Origin: Spirochaetaceae bacterium | GTDB taxonomy: Bacteria > Spirochaetota > Spirochaetia > Treponematales > Treponemataceae | Assembly (NCBI GenBank): GCA_017622135.1 | Contig: JAGARR010000044.1 | Coordinates: 1 to 59,171 of the forward strand | Reading direction: 5' to 3' | DNA length: 59,171 bases | Part shown: positions 26,014 through 33,742 of the stretch, piece after piece | Numbering within the stretch: the stretch's first letter is position 1 | Layout: each line of letters starts with the position of its first letter | Made by a program: the position numbers and the translations under genes | The notes under the pieces: generated by a model | Databases searched by the model: none | Told to the model about the DNA's origin: nothing | The model's input: the letters and a program-made list of their open reading frames with translations, nothing else

Positions 26014-26177
26014 CAGAAAAAGCGGCCTTTGTAAGAGCAAAATATCAGAGTATAAAACTTGCAGACGCATTACAGATAGCTGCAAGCCTGGAGTGCAATT
26101 GTGATGTGTTCTTTACTAATGACAAACAACTCAAGCAAATCACAGAAATAAAGGTTGTGTACCTAGGAGAGTTGTAG
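26014..26177 (+). pseudogene. PIN-domain toxin remnant (C-terminal third)
   Basis: Frame reads VAEKAAFVRAKYQSIKLADALQIAASL then CDVFFTNDKQLKQI, the end of a VapC-type PIN domain (acidic residues in KLADA and FTND). The N-terminal two thirds, including the first catalytic Asp, are deleted. Directly follows the antitoxin stop. Confidence 0.65.
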
Positions 26178-26233
26178 GGCTCGTTTTGTCCTATTCCCCA
26201 AGGGCTGCAAGCGTGGTATACTGGCGGCAAATT

Positions 26234-27409
26234 ATGGCAGAAAAATCACTGAAAAAGAATGCGGCTCATTCGGATTGGAAGGCAGCTGGAGGTAACTTGG
26301 CTATGCAGGCTGACAACAAGATAGCATTCTTCTTGCCGAGCAGGGAGAACGGGCCGATCGGTGGCTACAAGATAGTCTATGAATATGCGAACCGATTTGC
26401 GGAGGCTGGGTATGATGTGTCTATCATTTATCCATTGTGTCAGGCAGAATATGTAAATGAACCATGGAGTGTGTTCACCCGCCTTAAAAGATATGCCGGT
26501 TTTTATTATCGTAGATTGCGGGGAGTTCATTCTCTCAATCATACGGCAGCTTGGTTTGATTTGAATCCAAGAATCAAGAAAGTTCTTGTGTTTGGTTTCA
26601 CTGATTTCTTTGTTAGGAAGCTGAAGACAGCAAAGGTTGTCGCCACAGCTCTTCGTACCGCTTATGAATTGGCAGCAGTTACATCAATTCCAGAAAAAAA
26701 TAAATTTTACTTCATCCAGGATTTTGAGGCATGGGGTGTCAGTGATGAGGTGGTGTATGAATCCTATCGGCTCCCATTGAAGAAAATAACCATAGCCCCC
26801 TGGCTTCAGGAGCGTGTGAGGTGTGTGGGACAGGATGCGGTGCTAGTGCCCAACGGATTTGACTTTGAATATTTCAAGTTGACCAATCCCATAGAGGCTC
26901 GATGTCCTACAGAGGTTGCCATGCTCTACCATAAGGATGACAGGAAACGCTGTGTTGACTCAATGGCGGCACTGGAGAGAGTGAAGGAGGAAATCCCGGA
27001 GCTTCATGTCACCATGTTTGGCACTCCTGAAAAGCCGGATACCTTGCCGGATTGGTACACCTACCATCAATGTCCTGATAGGGAAACCCATAACGCCGTC
27101 TACAACAATGCAGCTATTTTCGTTGCGGCAAGTAAAGCTGAGGGAATGGCATTGCCCCCCGCAGAGGCTATGATTTGTGGTGCTGTGCTGTGTTGTACTG
27201 ATATAGGCGGGTTTGCTCTGTATGCAATACATGATAAAACAGCTCTTCTGTCTCCAGTTTTTGATGTGGAATCATTGGCACACAACATTATAACCCTGAT
27301 TAAGGATGATAGCTTGCGCACTCGGCTTGCAAAGGCGGGGAATGAGTATATCCGGCAATTTACATGGGAAAAGGCATTTAGCATGTTCCGCAATGCTATA
27401 GAGGGGTGA
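26234..27409 (+). CDS. Glycosyltransferase, GT4-like (GT-B fold)
   Basis: GT-B glycosyltransferase of about 390 residues: N-terminal NKIAFFLPSRENGPIGGYKIVYEYANRF (read in parts) and C-terminal nucleotide-sugar site with FVAASKAEGMALPPAEAMICG (E-x7-E) then GGFALY. It probably adds a sugar to the lipid-linked repeat unit in the cytosol. The first ten codons (MAEKSLKKNA) duplicate the start of the next gene almost exactly. A native start may be the ATG at 26303 with GGAGG at 26288-26292. The stop abuts the flippase ATG. Confidence 0.8.
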   Translation: MAEKSLKKNAAHSDWKAAGGNLAMQADNKIAFFLPSRENGPIGGYKIVYEYANRFAEAGYDVSIIYPLCQAEYVNEPWSVFTRLKRYAGFYYRRLRGVHSLNHTAAWFDLNPRIKKVLVFGFTDFFVRKLKTAKVVATALRTAYELAAVTSIPEKNKFYFIQDFEAWGVSDEVVYESYRLPLKKITIAPWLQERVRCVGQDAVLVPNGFDFEYFKLTNPIEARCPTEVAMLYHKDDRKRCVDSMAALERVKEEIPELHVTMFGTPEKPDTLPDWYTYHQCPDRETHNAVYNNAAIFVAASKAEGMALPPAEAMICGAVLCCTDIGGFALYAIHDKTALLSPVFDVESLAHNIITLIKDDSLRTRLAKAGNEYIRQFTWEKAFSMFRNAIEG

Positions 27410-27439
27410 ATGGCTGAAAAATCACTGAAGAAGAATGCG
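26234..27439 (+). repeat. 30-bp direct repeats bracketing a glycosyltransferase gene
   Basis: 26234-26263 and 27410-27439 both encode MAEKSLKKNA and match at 28 of 30 bases. The glycosyltransferase body lies between them, as though it had been inserted at codon 10 of the flippase gene and regenerated its start. Confidence 0.75.
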
Positions 27440-28864
27440 TTTTATAGCGTCTTGCGTACAATAATGAGTCTGCTCTTTCCCTTGATAACCTTTCCGTATG
27501 CCTCACGAATTTTGTTACCAGAGGGAACTGGCAAGGTCAATTTTGCCAATTCAATTATAAATTATTTTGGAATGTTGGCAAGTTTGGGAATTGGAACGTA
27601 TGGAATTCGAGAGGCTGCAAAAGTTCGGCATGATAAGCAACGATTGTCTCAATTCACGGTGGAACTTTTTACCATAAATCTTTTGTCAACGTTGATAGCG
27701 TATATCTTGTTGTATATTTCCATTGTTGTTGTTCCTAAGTTCCATGAGTATCGAATGCTGCTGTATATGACAAGTGTGACAATAATTTTTACGACGATGG
27801 GCATTTCTTGGTTGTATTCAGCTGTAGAGGAATACGGGTATATTGCGCTACGATCAGTTGTTTTTCAGGTTGTCAGTATCATTTTGCTCTTCACTTTTGT
27901 AAAACGTAAAGAAGATTATTTGATTTATGCGGGGATTGGTGTTATTTCCTCTGTGGGTTCTAATATTTTTAATATAATACATGCTAGGAAGTTTATTTCA
28001 TTTACAGGTCTTGGTAGGCTAGAACTAAAAAAACATGTAAAGCCCATTTTTGTTTTCTTTGGTTCAACATTGGCTATTAGCGTCTTCACTATGCTCGACA
28101 CGTCAATGTTGGGTTTCCTTTCAACCAATGAAGAGGTAGGCTTTTATTCTGCTGCTACAAAATTGACCCGAATGATTAGGGATTTGTTTCCGGCTGTTTT
28201 TACTGTGCTTTTTGCTCGTCTTTCTGTTTATGCAGGAAAAATCGAGGAACAAGAAAAATATGAAAATCTAATTTTTAATATGATGAATTGTATCCTTTGT
28301 TTTTCTCTTCCCATTATGGCTGGTTTGTTCCTGCTAGGAAAGCCAATTCTTATTTTGTTGTCAGGTTCTGCCTTTTTACCCGCATTGCCTGCGATGTATG
28401 TTATGGTTCCTGTCATTTTGTTCAGTTCAACAGCAGGCTTTTTGGGAGGGACGGTCCTCAATTCCCTGTCCAAGGAAAAGTGGTATCTCTATACTGTCAT
28501 TGCCGGAGCCTTTGTAAATTTTGTGTTGAATTATTTTCTCATCCCACCGTATGGGGCTCTCGGGGCTGGTATCGCTACTGTTGTAACAGAGTGTATCTTG
28601 ATGCTTTGTTATATTATTCAACTGCACAAATTAATTCCGTTTGGAAAGCTCGCAAAGCCTTTCGCCCAGTCATGTCTTGCTTGTACAATAATGAGTCTAC
28701 TGCTTTATTTTATTAAAGATTACTTGTTCTCGGGTTTTCTCCAAATCCTTATGACGACGAGTATTGGAATAGTAATTTATTTTTTTGTGCTACTCTTGTT
28801 TAAGAATTATTTTGTGATGCAAATAGTTGAGATTATTAAAAATAAAGTAGCTAGAACTAAGTAA
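27410..28864 (+). CDS. Wzx-type oligosaccharide flippase (MATE/MOP superfamily)
   Basis: 484-residue polytopic membrane protein with about 12-14 helices. The start (FYSVLRTIMSLLFPLITFPYASRILLPEGTGKVNFANS, read in parts) is typical of polysaccharide-biosynthesis (RfbX/Wzx) flippases, which move undecaprenyl-linked repeat units across the inner membrane. AT-rich. It follows the GT4 stop with no gap. No polymerase (Wzy) was recognised nearby. Confidence 0.9.
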   Translation: MAEKSLKKNAFYSVLRTIMSLLFPLITFPYASRILLPEGTGKVNFANSIINYFGMLASLGIGTYGIREAAKVRHDKQRLSQFTVELFTINLLSTLIAYILLYISIVVVPKFHEYRMLLYMTSVTIIFTTMGISWLYSAVEEYGYIALRSVVFQVVSIILLFTFVKRKEDYLIYAGIGVISSVGSNIFNIIHARKFISFTGLGRLELKKHVKPIFVFFGSTLAISVFTMLDTSMLGFLSTNEEVGFYSAATKLTRMIRDLFPAVFTVLFARLSVYAGKIEEQEKYENLIFNMMNCILCFSLPIMAGLFLLGKPILILLSGSAFLPALPAMYVMVPVILFSSTAGFLGGTVLNSLSKEKWYLYTVIAGAFVNFVLNYFLIPPYGALGAGIATVVTECILMLCYIIQLHKLIPFGKLAKPFAQSCLACTIMSLLLYFIKDYLFSGFLQILMTTSIGIVIYFFVLLLFKNYFVMQIVEIIKNKVARTK

Positions 28865-28887
28865 GACTCTGAATAAAGGTATTTATT

Positions 28888-28974
28888 ATGAACAAATCTT
28901 TAGTTTCCATCGCCATGACAACCTACAACGGCGAAAAATATTTGAAAGAGCAAATTGGTTCCGTTTTGAATTGA
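28888..28974 (+). pseudogene. GT2 glycosyltransferase fragment (N-terminal 28 codons)
   Basis: MNKSLVSIAMTTYNGEKYLK EQIGSVLN then stop: the beginning of a GT2-family enzyme (MTTYNGEKYL is the first strand/nucleotide-binding motif). The remainder is absent; the next intact GT2 starts 24 bases later. Confidence 0.7.
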
Positions 28975-28997
28975 TTATTTTTATTGGGAGGTGTTTT

Positions 28998-29906
28998 ATG
29001 AAACTTTGTGCTGTCGTTGTTTGGTATAATCCTTCATTGCTGGAGAATGGTAGAGATGCCGTTGCGAATATACAATCGTATGCAGGTATGATGGATTGTG
29101 TTTTTATTGTTGATAATAGCAGTTCAAACAACAGTTTGCTTGCAAAGCAAATCTCTAATGCACGATATATAGCAAATCTTGAAAATGCAGGTATTGCCAA
29201 AGCATTAAATCAGGGGTGTCAACTGGCTATAGATGAGGGATTTGAGTGGTGTATGACAATGGATCAAGATTCGTATTGGAATCCGGAGCAATTGGCTTTA
29301 TTTATACATAAGATAGCTGATTTTGCACAGCAAGATTCTTGTTATGTGTCATTCGCACCCGACTCAGATCAACCAGTAATACTATCTTATGCTGCTTTGT
29401 TAAAAAGGAAAGTATTGGGAAATCATTATGAAGAGAAAATAGTTCCACCAAAGAAAATGGTAGAAGAGGCAGAGAAAGTTATAACTAGTGGAAATATTAT
29501 AAAATTATCTGCTTGGCAAGATGTGGGATGTTTTTTGGAGCCTTTATTTATAGATGAGGTTGACATAGAGTTTTGCTTTCGGTTGAGAAGGAATGGATAT
29601 AAGCTATTGCTACTACGGGAGGCTCATATGTATCATAACTTGGGCTCTTCTAAACGGACTATTCTCCCCAAAATAACAAAGCATTCAGGTAAGCGCTTGT
29701 ATTTTATTGTTCGTAATCGATTAATTATGATGAAATTATATCCTGAATATACAAATAATTACAAAAATGATTTGAAAATTTATTTTAAGGAATGTTGTAT
29801 TTTTTCTTTTGATTTTGCTAAGAACCTTTTTTATTTTATAAAAGGCTTTTTAGATTCTTCAAAGCTCTTTTCTCAAATCAAAAATAAGGAAGGGAAGATA
29901 ATGTGA
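28998..29906 (+). CDS. GT2 glycosyltransferase (rhamnosyltransferase-like)
   Basis: 302 residues from MKLCAVVVWYNP (GGGAGG upstream). GT-A features: VFIVDNSSSNN, NAGIAKALNQGC, MTMDQDS (DXD-type metal site at about residue 92-96) and FIDEVDIEFCFRLRRNGYK. This matches the rhamnosyltransferase branch of GT2. Strongly AT-rich, like the flippase. Probably builds the capsule/O-antigen-like repeat. Confidence 0.85.
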   Translation: MKLCAVVVWYNPSLLENGRDAVANIQSYAGMMDCVFIVDNSSSNNSLLAKQISNARYIANLENAGIAKALNQGCQLAIDEGFEWCMTMDQDSYWNPEQLALFIHKIADFAQQDSCYVSFAPDSDQPVILSYAALLKRKVLGNHYEEKIVPPKKMVEEAEKVITSGNIIKLSAWQDVGCFLEPLFIDEVDIEFCFRLRRNGYKLLLLREAHMYHNLGSSKRTILPKITKHSGKRLYFIVRNRLIMMKLYPEYTNNYKNDLKIYFKECCIFSFDFAKNLFYFIKGFLDSSKLFSQIKNKEGKIM

Positions 29907-30164
29907 AATGATGTTATCATTGTGTTGCTTTCAATGATATATGTTGTAAAATCAGACAAATGCTCGTGAATTGTCATATAAAGACAGGCTAACTACCGAG
30001 TCAGTACAATAAACTGGCATACAAACAGTCCGTGTAAGCTTTACACCTTAAACCTGTGGAAATTTTGTATTGCAAAATGGCGCATTTTACATCACAGTTC
30101 AAAATGTGAACTGAGGCTTCATCTTTCTGGAGATGCAAGTCAAGAACCCTCCACAGCTTCCTCC
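29907..30164. other. Gene-free spacer with small hairpins
   Basis: Contains an 8-bp-stem hairpin (TATCATTG/CAATGATA, 29915-29939), GTGTAA/TTACAC at 30032-30046, and two more short palindromes near 30055-30110. No coding potential or T-run terminator seen. Confidence 0.4.
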
Positions 30165-30407
30165 CTACCGCCGTCCCAGCGTTTCCTCCGATAAGCCTAT
30201 TTCCTCCTGATGCTCCACGTAGCGGGACATCCACTCGGCTATGGCGCAGACCTCCTCCAGCTTTACGGCGAACTGGAACCGCTCCCGGGGGCTTAGTCTG
30301 TTGCGGCTGCTGAGTCCCAAGTGGTAGCCGTTCTTGATGATTGCGCAGATGAGCTCAATCTCCTGGTCTGCTTCCTGTGGAATCTTTCTGGTGGCAGTCT
30401 GTCCCAT
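30165..30407 (-). CDS. Small helical protein, unknown
   Basis: 80 residues, mostly helical and charged (EIELICAIIKNGYHLGLSSRNRLSPRERF, read in parts), on the strand opposite to the surrounding glycopolymer genes. GCGAGGTG lies just upstream of the ATG, and codon use is GC-rich unlike the flanking genes. No family recognised; could be a small regulator or a passenger gene. Confidence 0.5.
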   Translation of the reverse strand: MGQTATRKIPQEADQEIELICAIIKNGYHLGLSSRNRLSPRERFQFAVKLEEVCAIAEWMSRYVEHQEEIGLSEETLGRR

Positions 30408-30572
30408 GGTAACACCTCGCTGTCAGTTTGCTGCGAACTTGCAACGGAACCCGCAGAGGATTCCGCACATGTCCTGCCCTAAAGTATCGTGGGTGGGTGG
30501 CGGCAATGCAAGTCTTCCTCTCTTCCCCCATTCAGGGAAATCGGGTAGAATGAACGCAGGAGCTGAAATGGC

Positions 30573-31505
30573 ATGGATGTTTCTGTAATCATTGTGAATT
30601 ACAATACCAAGGATTTGCTGAGGAACTGTCTGGAGTCAGTATTCACTCAGACGCAGGGGATTCAGTTTGAGGTTATTGTATCGGACAATGGCTCTGGGGA
30701 TGGCTCGCAAGATATGGTTCGGGAATTGTTTCCCCAGGTAATCCTGATAGAAAATAATGCGAATTTGGGCTTTGGCTCTGCAAACAACAGGGGGCTTGAC
30801 CATGCCCAAGGGAAATACATCTTTTATTTAAATAGTGATACCGTGCTTTTGAACAATGCGGTCAAGATTTTCTTTGACTACTGGGAGAATTTTCCAGACA
30901 AGGAAAGCCTGGGGGCTTTGGGGGCAAATCTGCTGGATGCGGACATGGAGGTGATCCATTCTTATGGCACGTTTCCTGAATTGAGGAATGCCCTGTACCA
31001 TTCGTCACGGGCACTGTATGGGGTGGTGAAACTATCATTGGGGAAATTCCTTTTTAGAAAGGAGATACCCTTGCTGAACGCAGCTTCTGAAAGGACAGCG
31101 TATAAGGAAGGAGATGTTGATGATATTGTTGGTGCAGATTTGTTTCTGCTGAATTCGCCCCTTGCCCGATTCGACGAAGGCTTCTTTATGTATTGCGAGG
31201 AGACGGATATGCAGGAAATCATGTGTTCCAAGGGCAAGCGTCGCATCTTGATTCCAGGACCTAAAATAATCCATCTGTGTGGAGCCTCGTCTTCTGGAGT
31301 GGGGAAGGCATCCTCCGATGCAGTGCAATATTTCGCTACATTTTCCAGTATCCATTACAACCTTTCGTTAATTTATTATTTTAGGAAACGGAGGCAATCA
31401 AAGCTGGGAATTTTTATCTTAAAGAGCTTGCTGTTCTGTATATGGATAAACCCCTTGATTTGGAAGAAAACAAGAAAATTTATTCCTCAGTTAGTGAGAA
31501 AGTAA
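30573..31505 (+). CDS. GT2 glycosyltransferase (WbbL-like)
   Basis: 310 residues: VSVIIVNYNTKDLLRNCLESV, VIVSDNGSGDGSQDMV, NLGFGSANNRGL, FYLNSDTVL (DXD-type), and DEGFFMYCEETDM, all typical of WbbL-like rhamnosyltransferases of GT2. A hydrophobic C-terminal segment may contact the membrane. It starts a compact run of genes through 42077 with small gaps or overlaps. Confidence 0.88.
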   Translation: MDVSVIIVNYNTKDLLRNCLESVFTQTQGIQFEVIVSDNGSGDGSQDMVRELFPQVILIENNANLGFGSANNRGLDHAQGKYIFYLNSDTVLLNNAVKIFFDYWENFPDKESLGALGANLLDADMEVIHSYGTFPELRNALYHSSRALYGVVKLSLGKFLFRKEIPLLNAASERTAYKEGDVDDIVGADLFLLNSPLARFDEGFFMYCEETDMQEIMCSKGKRRILIPGPKIIHLCGASSSGVGKASSDAVQYFATFSSIHYNLSLIYYFRKRRQSKLGIFILKSLLFCIWINPLIWKKTRKFIPQLVRK

Positions 31506-31517
31506 GGAGTGGATGTT

Positions 31518-32588
31518 GTGGCAAGAATAATTATCAATGGAATATTTTACAATAGCAATCTGACCGGAATAGAACGATTTGCCCATGAAATAGTTCGTCA
31601 ATTGGATAAAATATGTTCCGCTGATGAGGTGCTTCTCGTATTGCCTGCAAATGTCTCCCAGCCGGTTCCTGACTTTCAGAACATCAAGGTAAAAAAACTA
31701 CCCAAGACACCTGGCCGGAAACAGTTTAATAATGTGAAGTTAGACATATTTCTGTTTTTTCACAGAGGGATTTGCATTGATTTTACAAATCATATTCCGC
31801 TGGTTGGTACGAGTATAGTCTTTCTTCATGACATATATTGCCGGGTATGTCCAGATGATTTTTACACTTCACAGGATAGGCGGTTGAGAAATAAAACTTG
31901 TAAAATGTATTCACGCATTGCTCGTAGAGCGAAGGTCGTTTGTACCGTCTCCGAATATAGCAAGCAGCAGATTATGAAGTATTATTTTGTACCAGAACAG
32001 AGGATACAGGTCATTTATAATGGAGCAGATCATATAAAGGATATTTTGGAAGACAGGGGGATTTTTGAAAAATATCCGCAGTTACAAAAGGGGAAATTCT
32101 TTTTTACCTTGGGAAGCCTTTCTGTTCGCAAGAATTTAAAATGGATTTTAAATCATGCCAAACTCTTTCCTAATGAATATTTTGTCATTTCTGGAGCGAC
32201 ATTATCCAGTGTGATTCCCCCGGAGCTGGAGAATATTCGTAGTCTAAACAATATTCTTTGCATGGGATATTTATCTGATGGGGAGGTGAAGGCTTTGATG
32301 AAGGACTGCCGGGCCTTTATCTTTCCATCTTTTTTTGAGGGGTTTGGGATTCCACCCTTGGAGGCATTGGCGTGCGGGACACCAGCAATTGTTTCCACTG
32401 CTACGTGCTTGCCAGAAATTTACGAGGATTGCGTGTATTATATTGACCCCAATAATCCTAGTATTGATTTAAATTCTTTGCTGGAAGGAGAGGTAGCTGC
32501 TCCTGATAAACTTTTTGACCGTTACTCGTACAAAAAGTCAGCGAAGAAACTGTATGACTTGGTAACACAAATGGGAGCGTGTCCATGA
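31518..32588 (+). CDS. GT4 glycosyltransferase (first of tandem pair)
   Basis: About 356 residues. I prefer the GTG at 31518 (8 bases after AAGGAG) over the GTG at 31509, which overlaps the RBS. GT4 features: GIERFAHEIVRQLD, TVSEYSKQQI, VIYNGADH, GSLSVRKNL and FFEGFGIPPLEALACGTP (E-x7-E donor site). Paralogous to the next gene, with which it overlaps (ATGA). Confidence 0.85.
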   Translation: MARIIINGIFYNSNLTGIERFAHEIVRQLDKICSADEVLLVLPANVSQPVPDFQNIKVKKLPKTPGRKQFNNVKLDIFLFFHRGICIDFTNHIPLVGTSIVFLHDIYCRVCPDDFYTSQDRRLRNKTCKMYSRIARRAKVVCTVSEYSKQQIMKYYFVPEQRIQVIYNGADHIKDILEDRGIFEKYPQLQKGKFFFTLGSLSVRKNLKWILNHAKLFPNEYFVISGATLSSVIPPELENIRSLNNILCMGYLSDGEVKALMKDCRAFIFPSFFEGFGIPPLEALACGTPAIVSTATCLPEIYEDCVYYIDPNNPSIDLNSLLEGEVAAPDKLFDRYSYKKSAKKLYDLVTQMGACP

Positions 32589-33646
32589 TGCGCTACATTA
32601 TTAACGGGGACTTTTTGTGCAGGAATTTAACTGGAATAGAGCGGTTTGCCTATGAAATTTGCAGTCGTTTGGATGGGCTGGTGAAGACAGGTGAGGTGGG
32701 CATTTTTATTCCTGCTAATGCACGGGTTATTCCTGAGTATAAAAATATTCAGGTTTTTATATCGGACAAACAGCTTGTCTCCTTCCCCCGCTGGATACAG
32801 TTTGTCTATGGAAATTTTTTGAAAAAGCGCAAGTCTATTGGAATTGATTTTTCAAATAATTGTCCTATCGGAAATGCTGGGGTGGTTTTTGTTCATGACA
32901 TATATTGCAAGCTCTACCCGAAGGATTTTACTTCTTTCAGGGACAAGTTGGTGCGCGCTTATTCCTGCCTCATGTATCGCTATGCCACCCGCCACGCCAA
33001 GCTGCTGCTGACGGTATCCCAGTTCAGCCGGAACCAGATTGCCGCCACCTACCGCATCCCGGCAGAAAAGATTCATGTGGTACCCAACGGCTGGGAGCAT
33101 TTCAAGGCAGTGATGGCGGACAACAGCATCCTCCAGCAGTTTCCTCAGCTGGAGGACAAGGGCTTTTACTTCACCCTGGGGAGCCTTTCCCTCCGTAAGA
33201 ATCTCAAGTGGATTGCCGACTATGCGGAGCGTCACCCGGAGGACACCTTTGCCATTTCCGGCAAGATGCTTTCCGGTCTGGTGCCGCCGGAGCTGGAGCG
33301 TTTGCAGACCTTGCCCAACATCGTGTTGCTGGGGTATGTCACCGACGGCCAGGTAAAGGCCCTGATGCAGCGGTGCCGTGCCTTTGTCCTGCCCAGCTAC
33401 TACGAGGGATTTGGCATCCCGCCTCTGGAGGCCCTGTCCTGTGGAGCAAAAATCATTGTGGCGAGGGCTGCCTCCCTGCCAGAGATTTACGGGGATGCCG
33501 CCCACTACATCGACCCGGACAATACCGACGTAGACTTGGAGGAGCTGCTGGCCCAACCAGTGGCCTCTCCCGAAAGGGTGCTGGAAACCTACACCTATGA
33601 CAATGCCGCCCACCAGTTGTATGACTTGTTGAAAGCCTATATCTGA
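32585..33646 (+). CDS. GT4 glycosyltransferase (second of tandem pair)
   Basis: 353 residues, a close paralog of the preceding gene (LTGIERFAYEICSRLD, TVSQFSRNQI, VVPNGWEH, GSLSLRKNLKW, YYEGFGIPPLEALSCGA). The start ATG at 32585 overlaps the previous stop. The first ~350 bases are AT-rich, the rest GC-rich, with a sharp change near 32,940; the pair may have exchanged segments with a GC-rich relative. Likely adds consecutive similar sugars. Confidence 0.88.
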   Translation: MMRYIINGDFLCRNLTGIERFAYEICSRLDGLVKTGEVGIFIPANARVIPEYKNIQVFISDKQLVSFPRWIQFVYGNFLKKRKSIGIDFSNNCPIGNAGVVFVHDIYCKLYPKDFTSFRDKLVRAYSCLMYRYATRHAKLLLTVSQFSRNQIAATYRIPAEKIHVVPNGWEHFKAVMADNSILQQFPQLEDKGFYFTLGSLSLRKNLKWIADYAERHPEDTFAISGKMLSGLVPPELERLQTLPNIVLLGYVTDGQVKALMQRCRAFVLPSYYEGFGIPPLEALSCGAKIIVARAASLPEIYGDAAHYIDPDNTDVDLEELLAQPVASPERVLETYTYDNAAHQLYDLLKAYI

Positions 33647-33742
33647 AATTCGTGTTTTGAAGGACATGTATTCGCTCTGTTCAAAATTTCATGGGCAGTG
33701 TATAATTCTAACAGAAAGGACTGTGAAGGGGATTTGTGAGAA

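Larger units (their letters stand above)
25741..26223. repeat. 35-bp direct repeats (promoter copies) flanking an antitoxin/PIN remnant
   Basis: 25741-25775 and 26189-26223 match at 33 of 35 positions and each ends with a TATACT -10 element. Copy 1 drives the small antitoxin gene, copy 2 the glycosyltransferase gene. The unit is 448 bp and contains the decayed TA locus. Confidence 0.8.
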
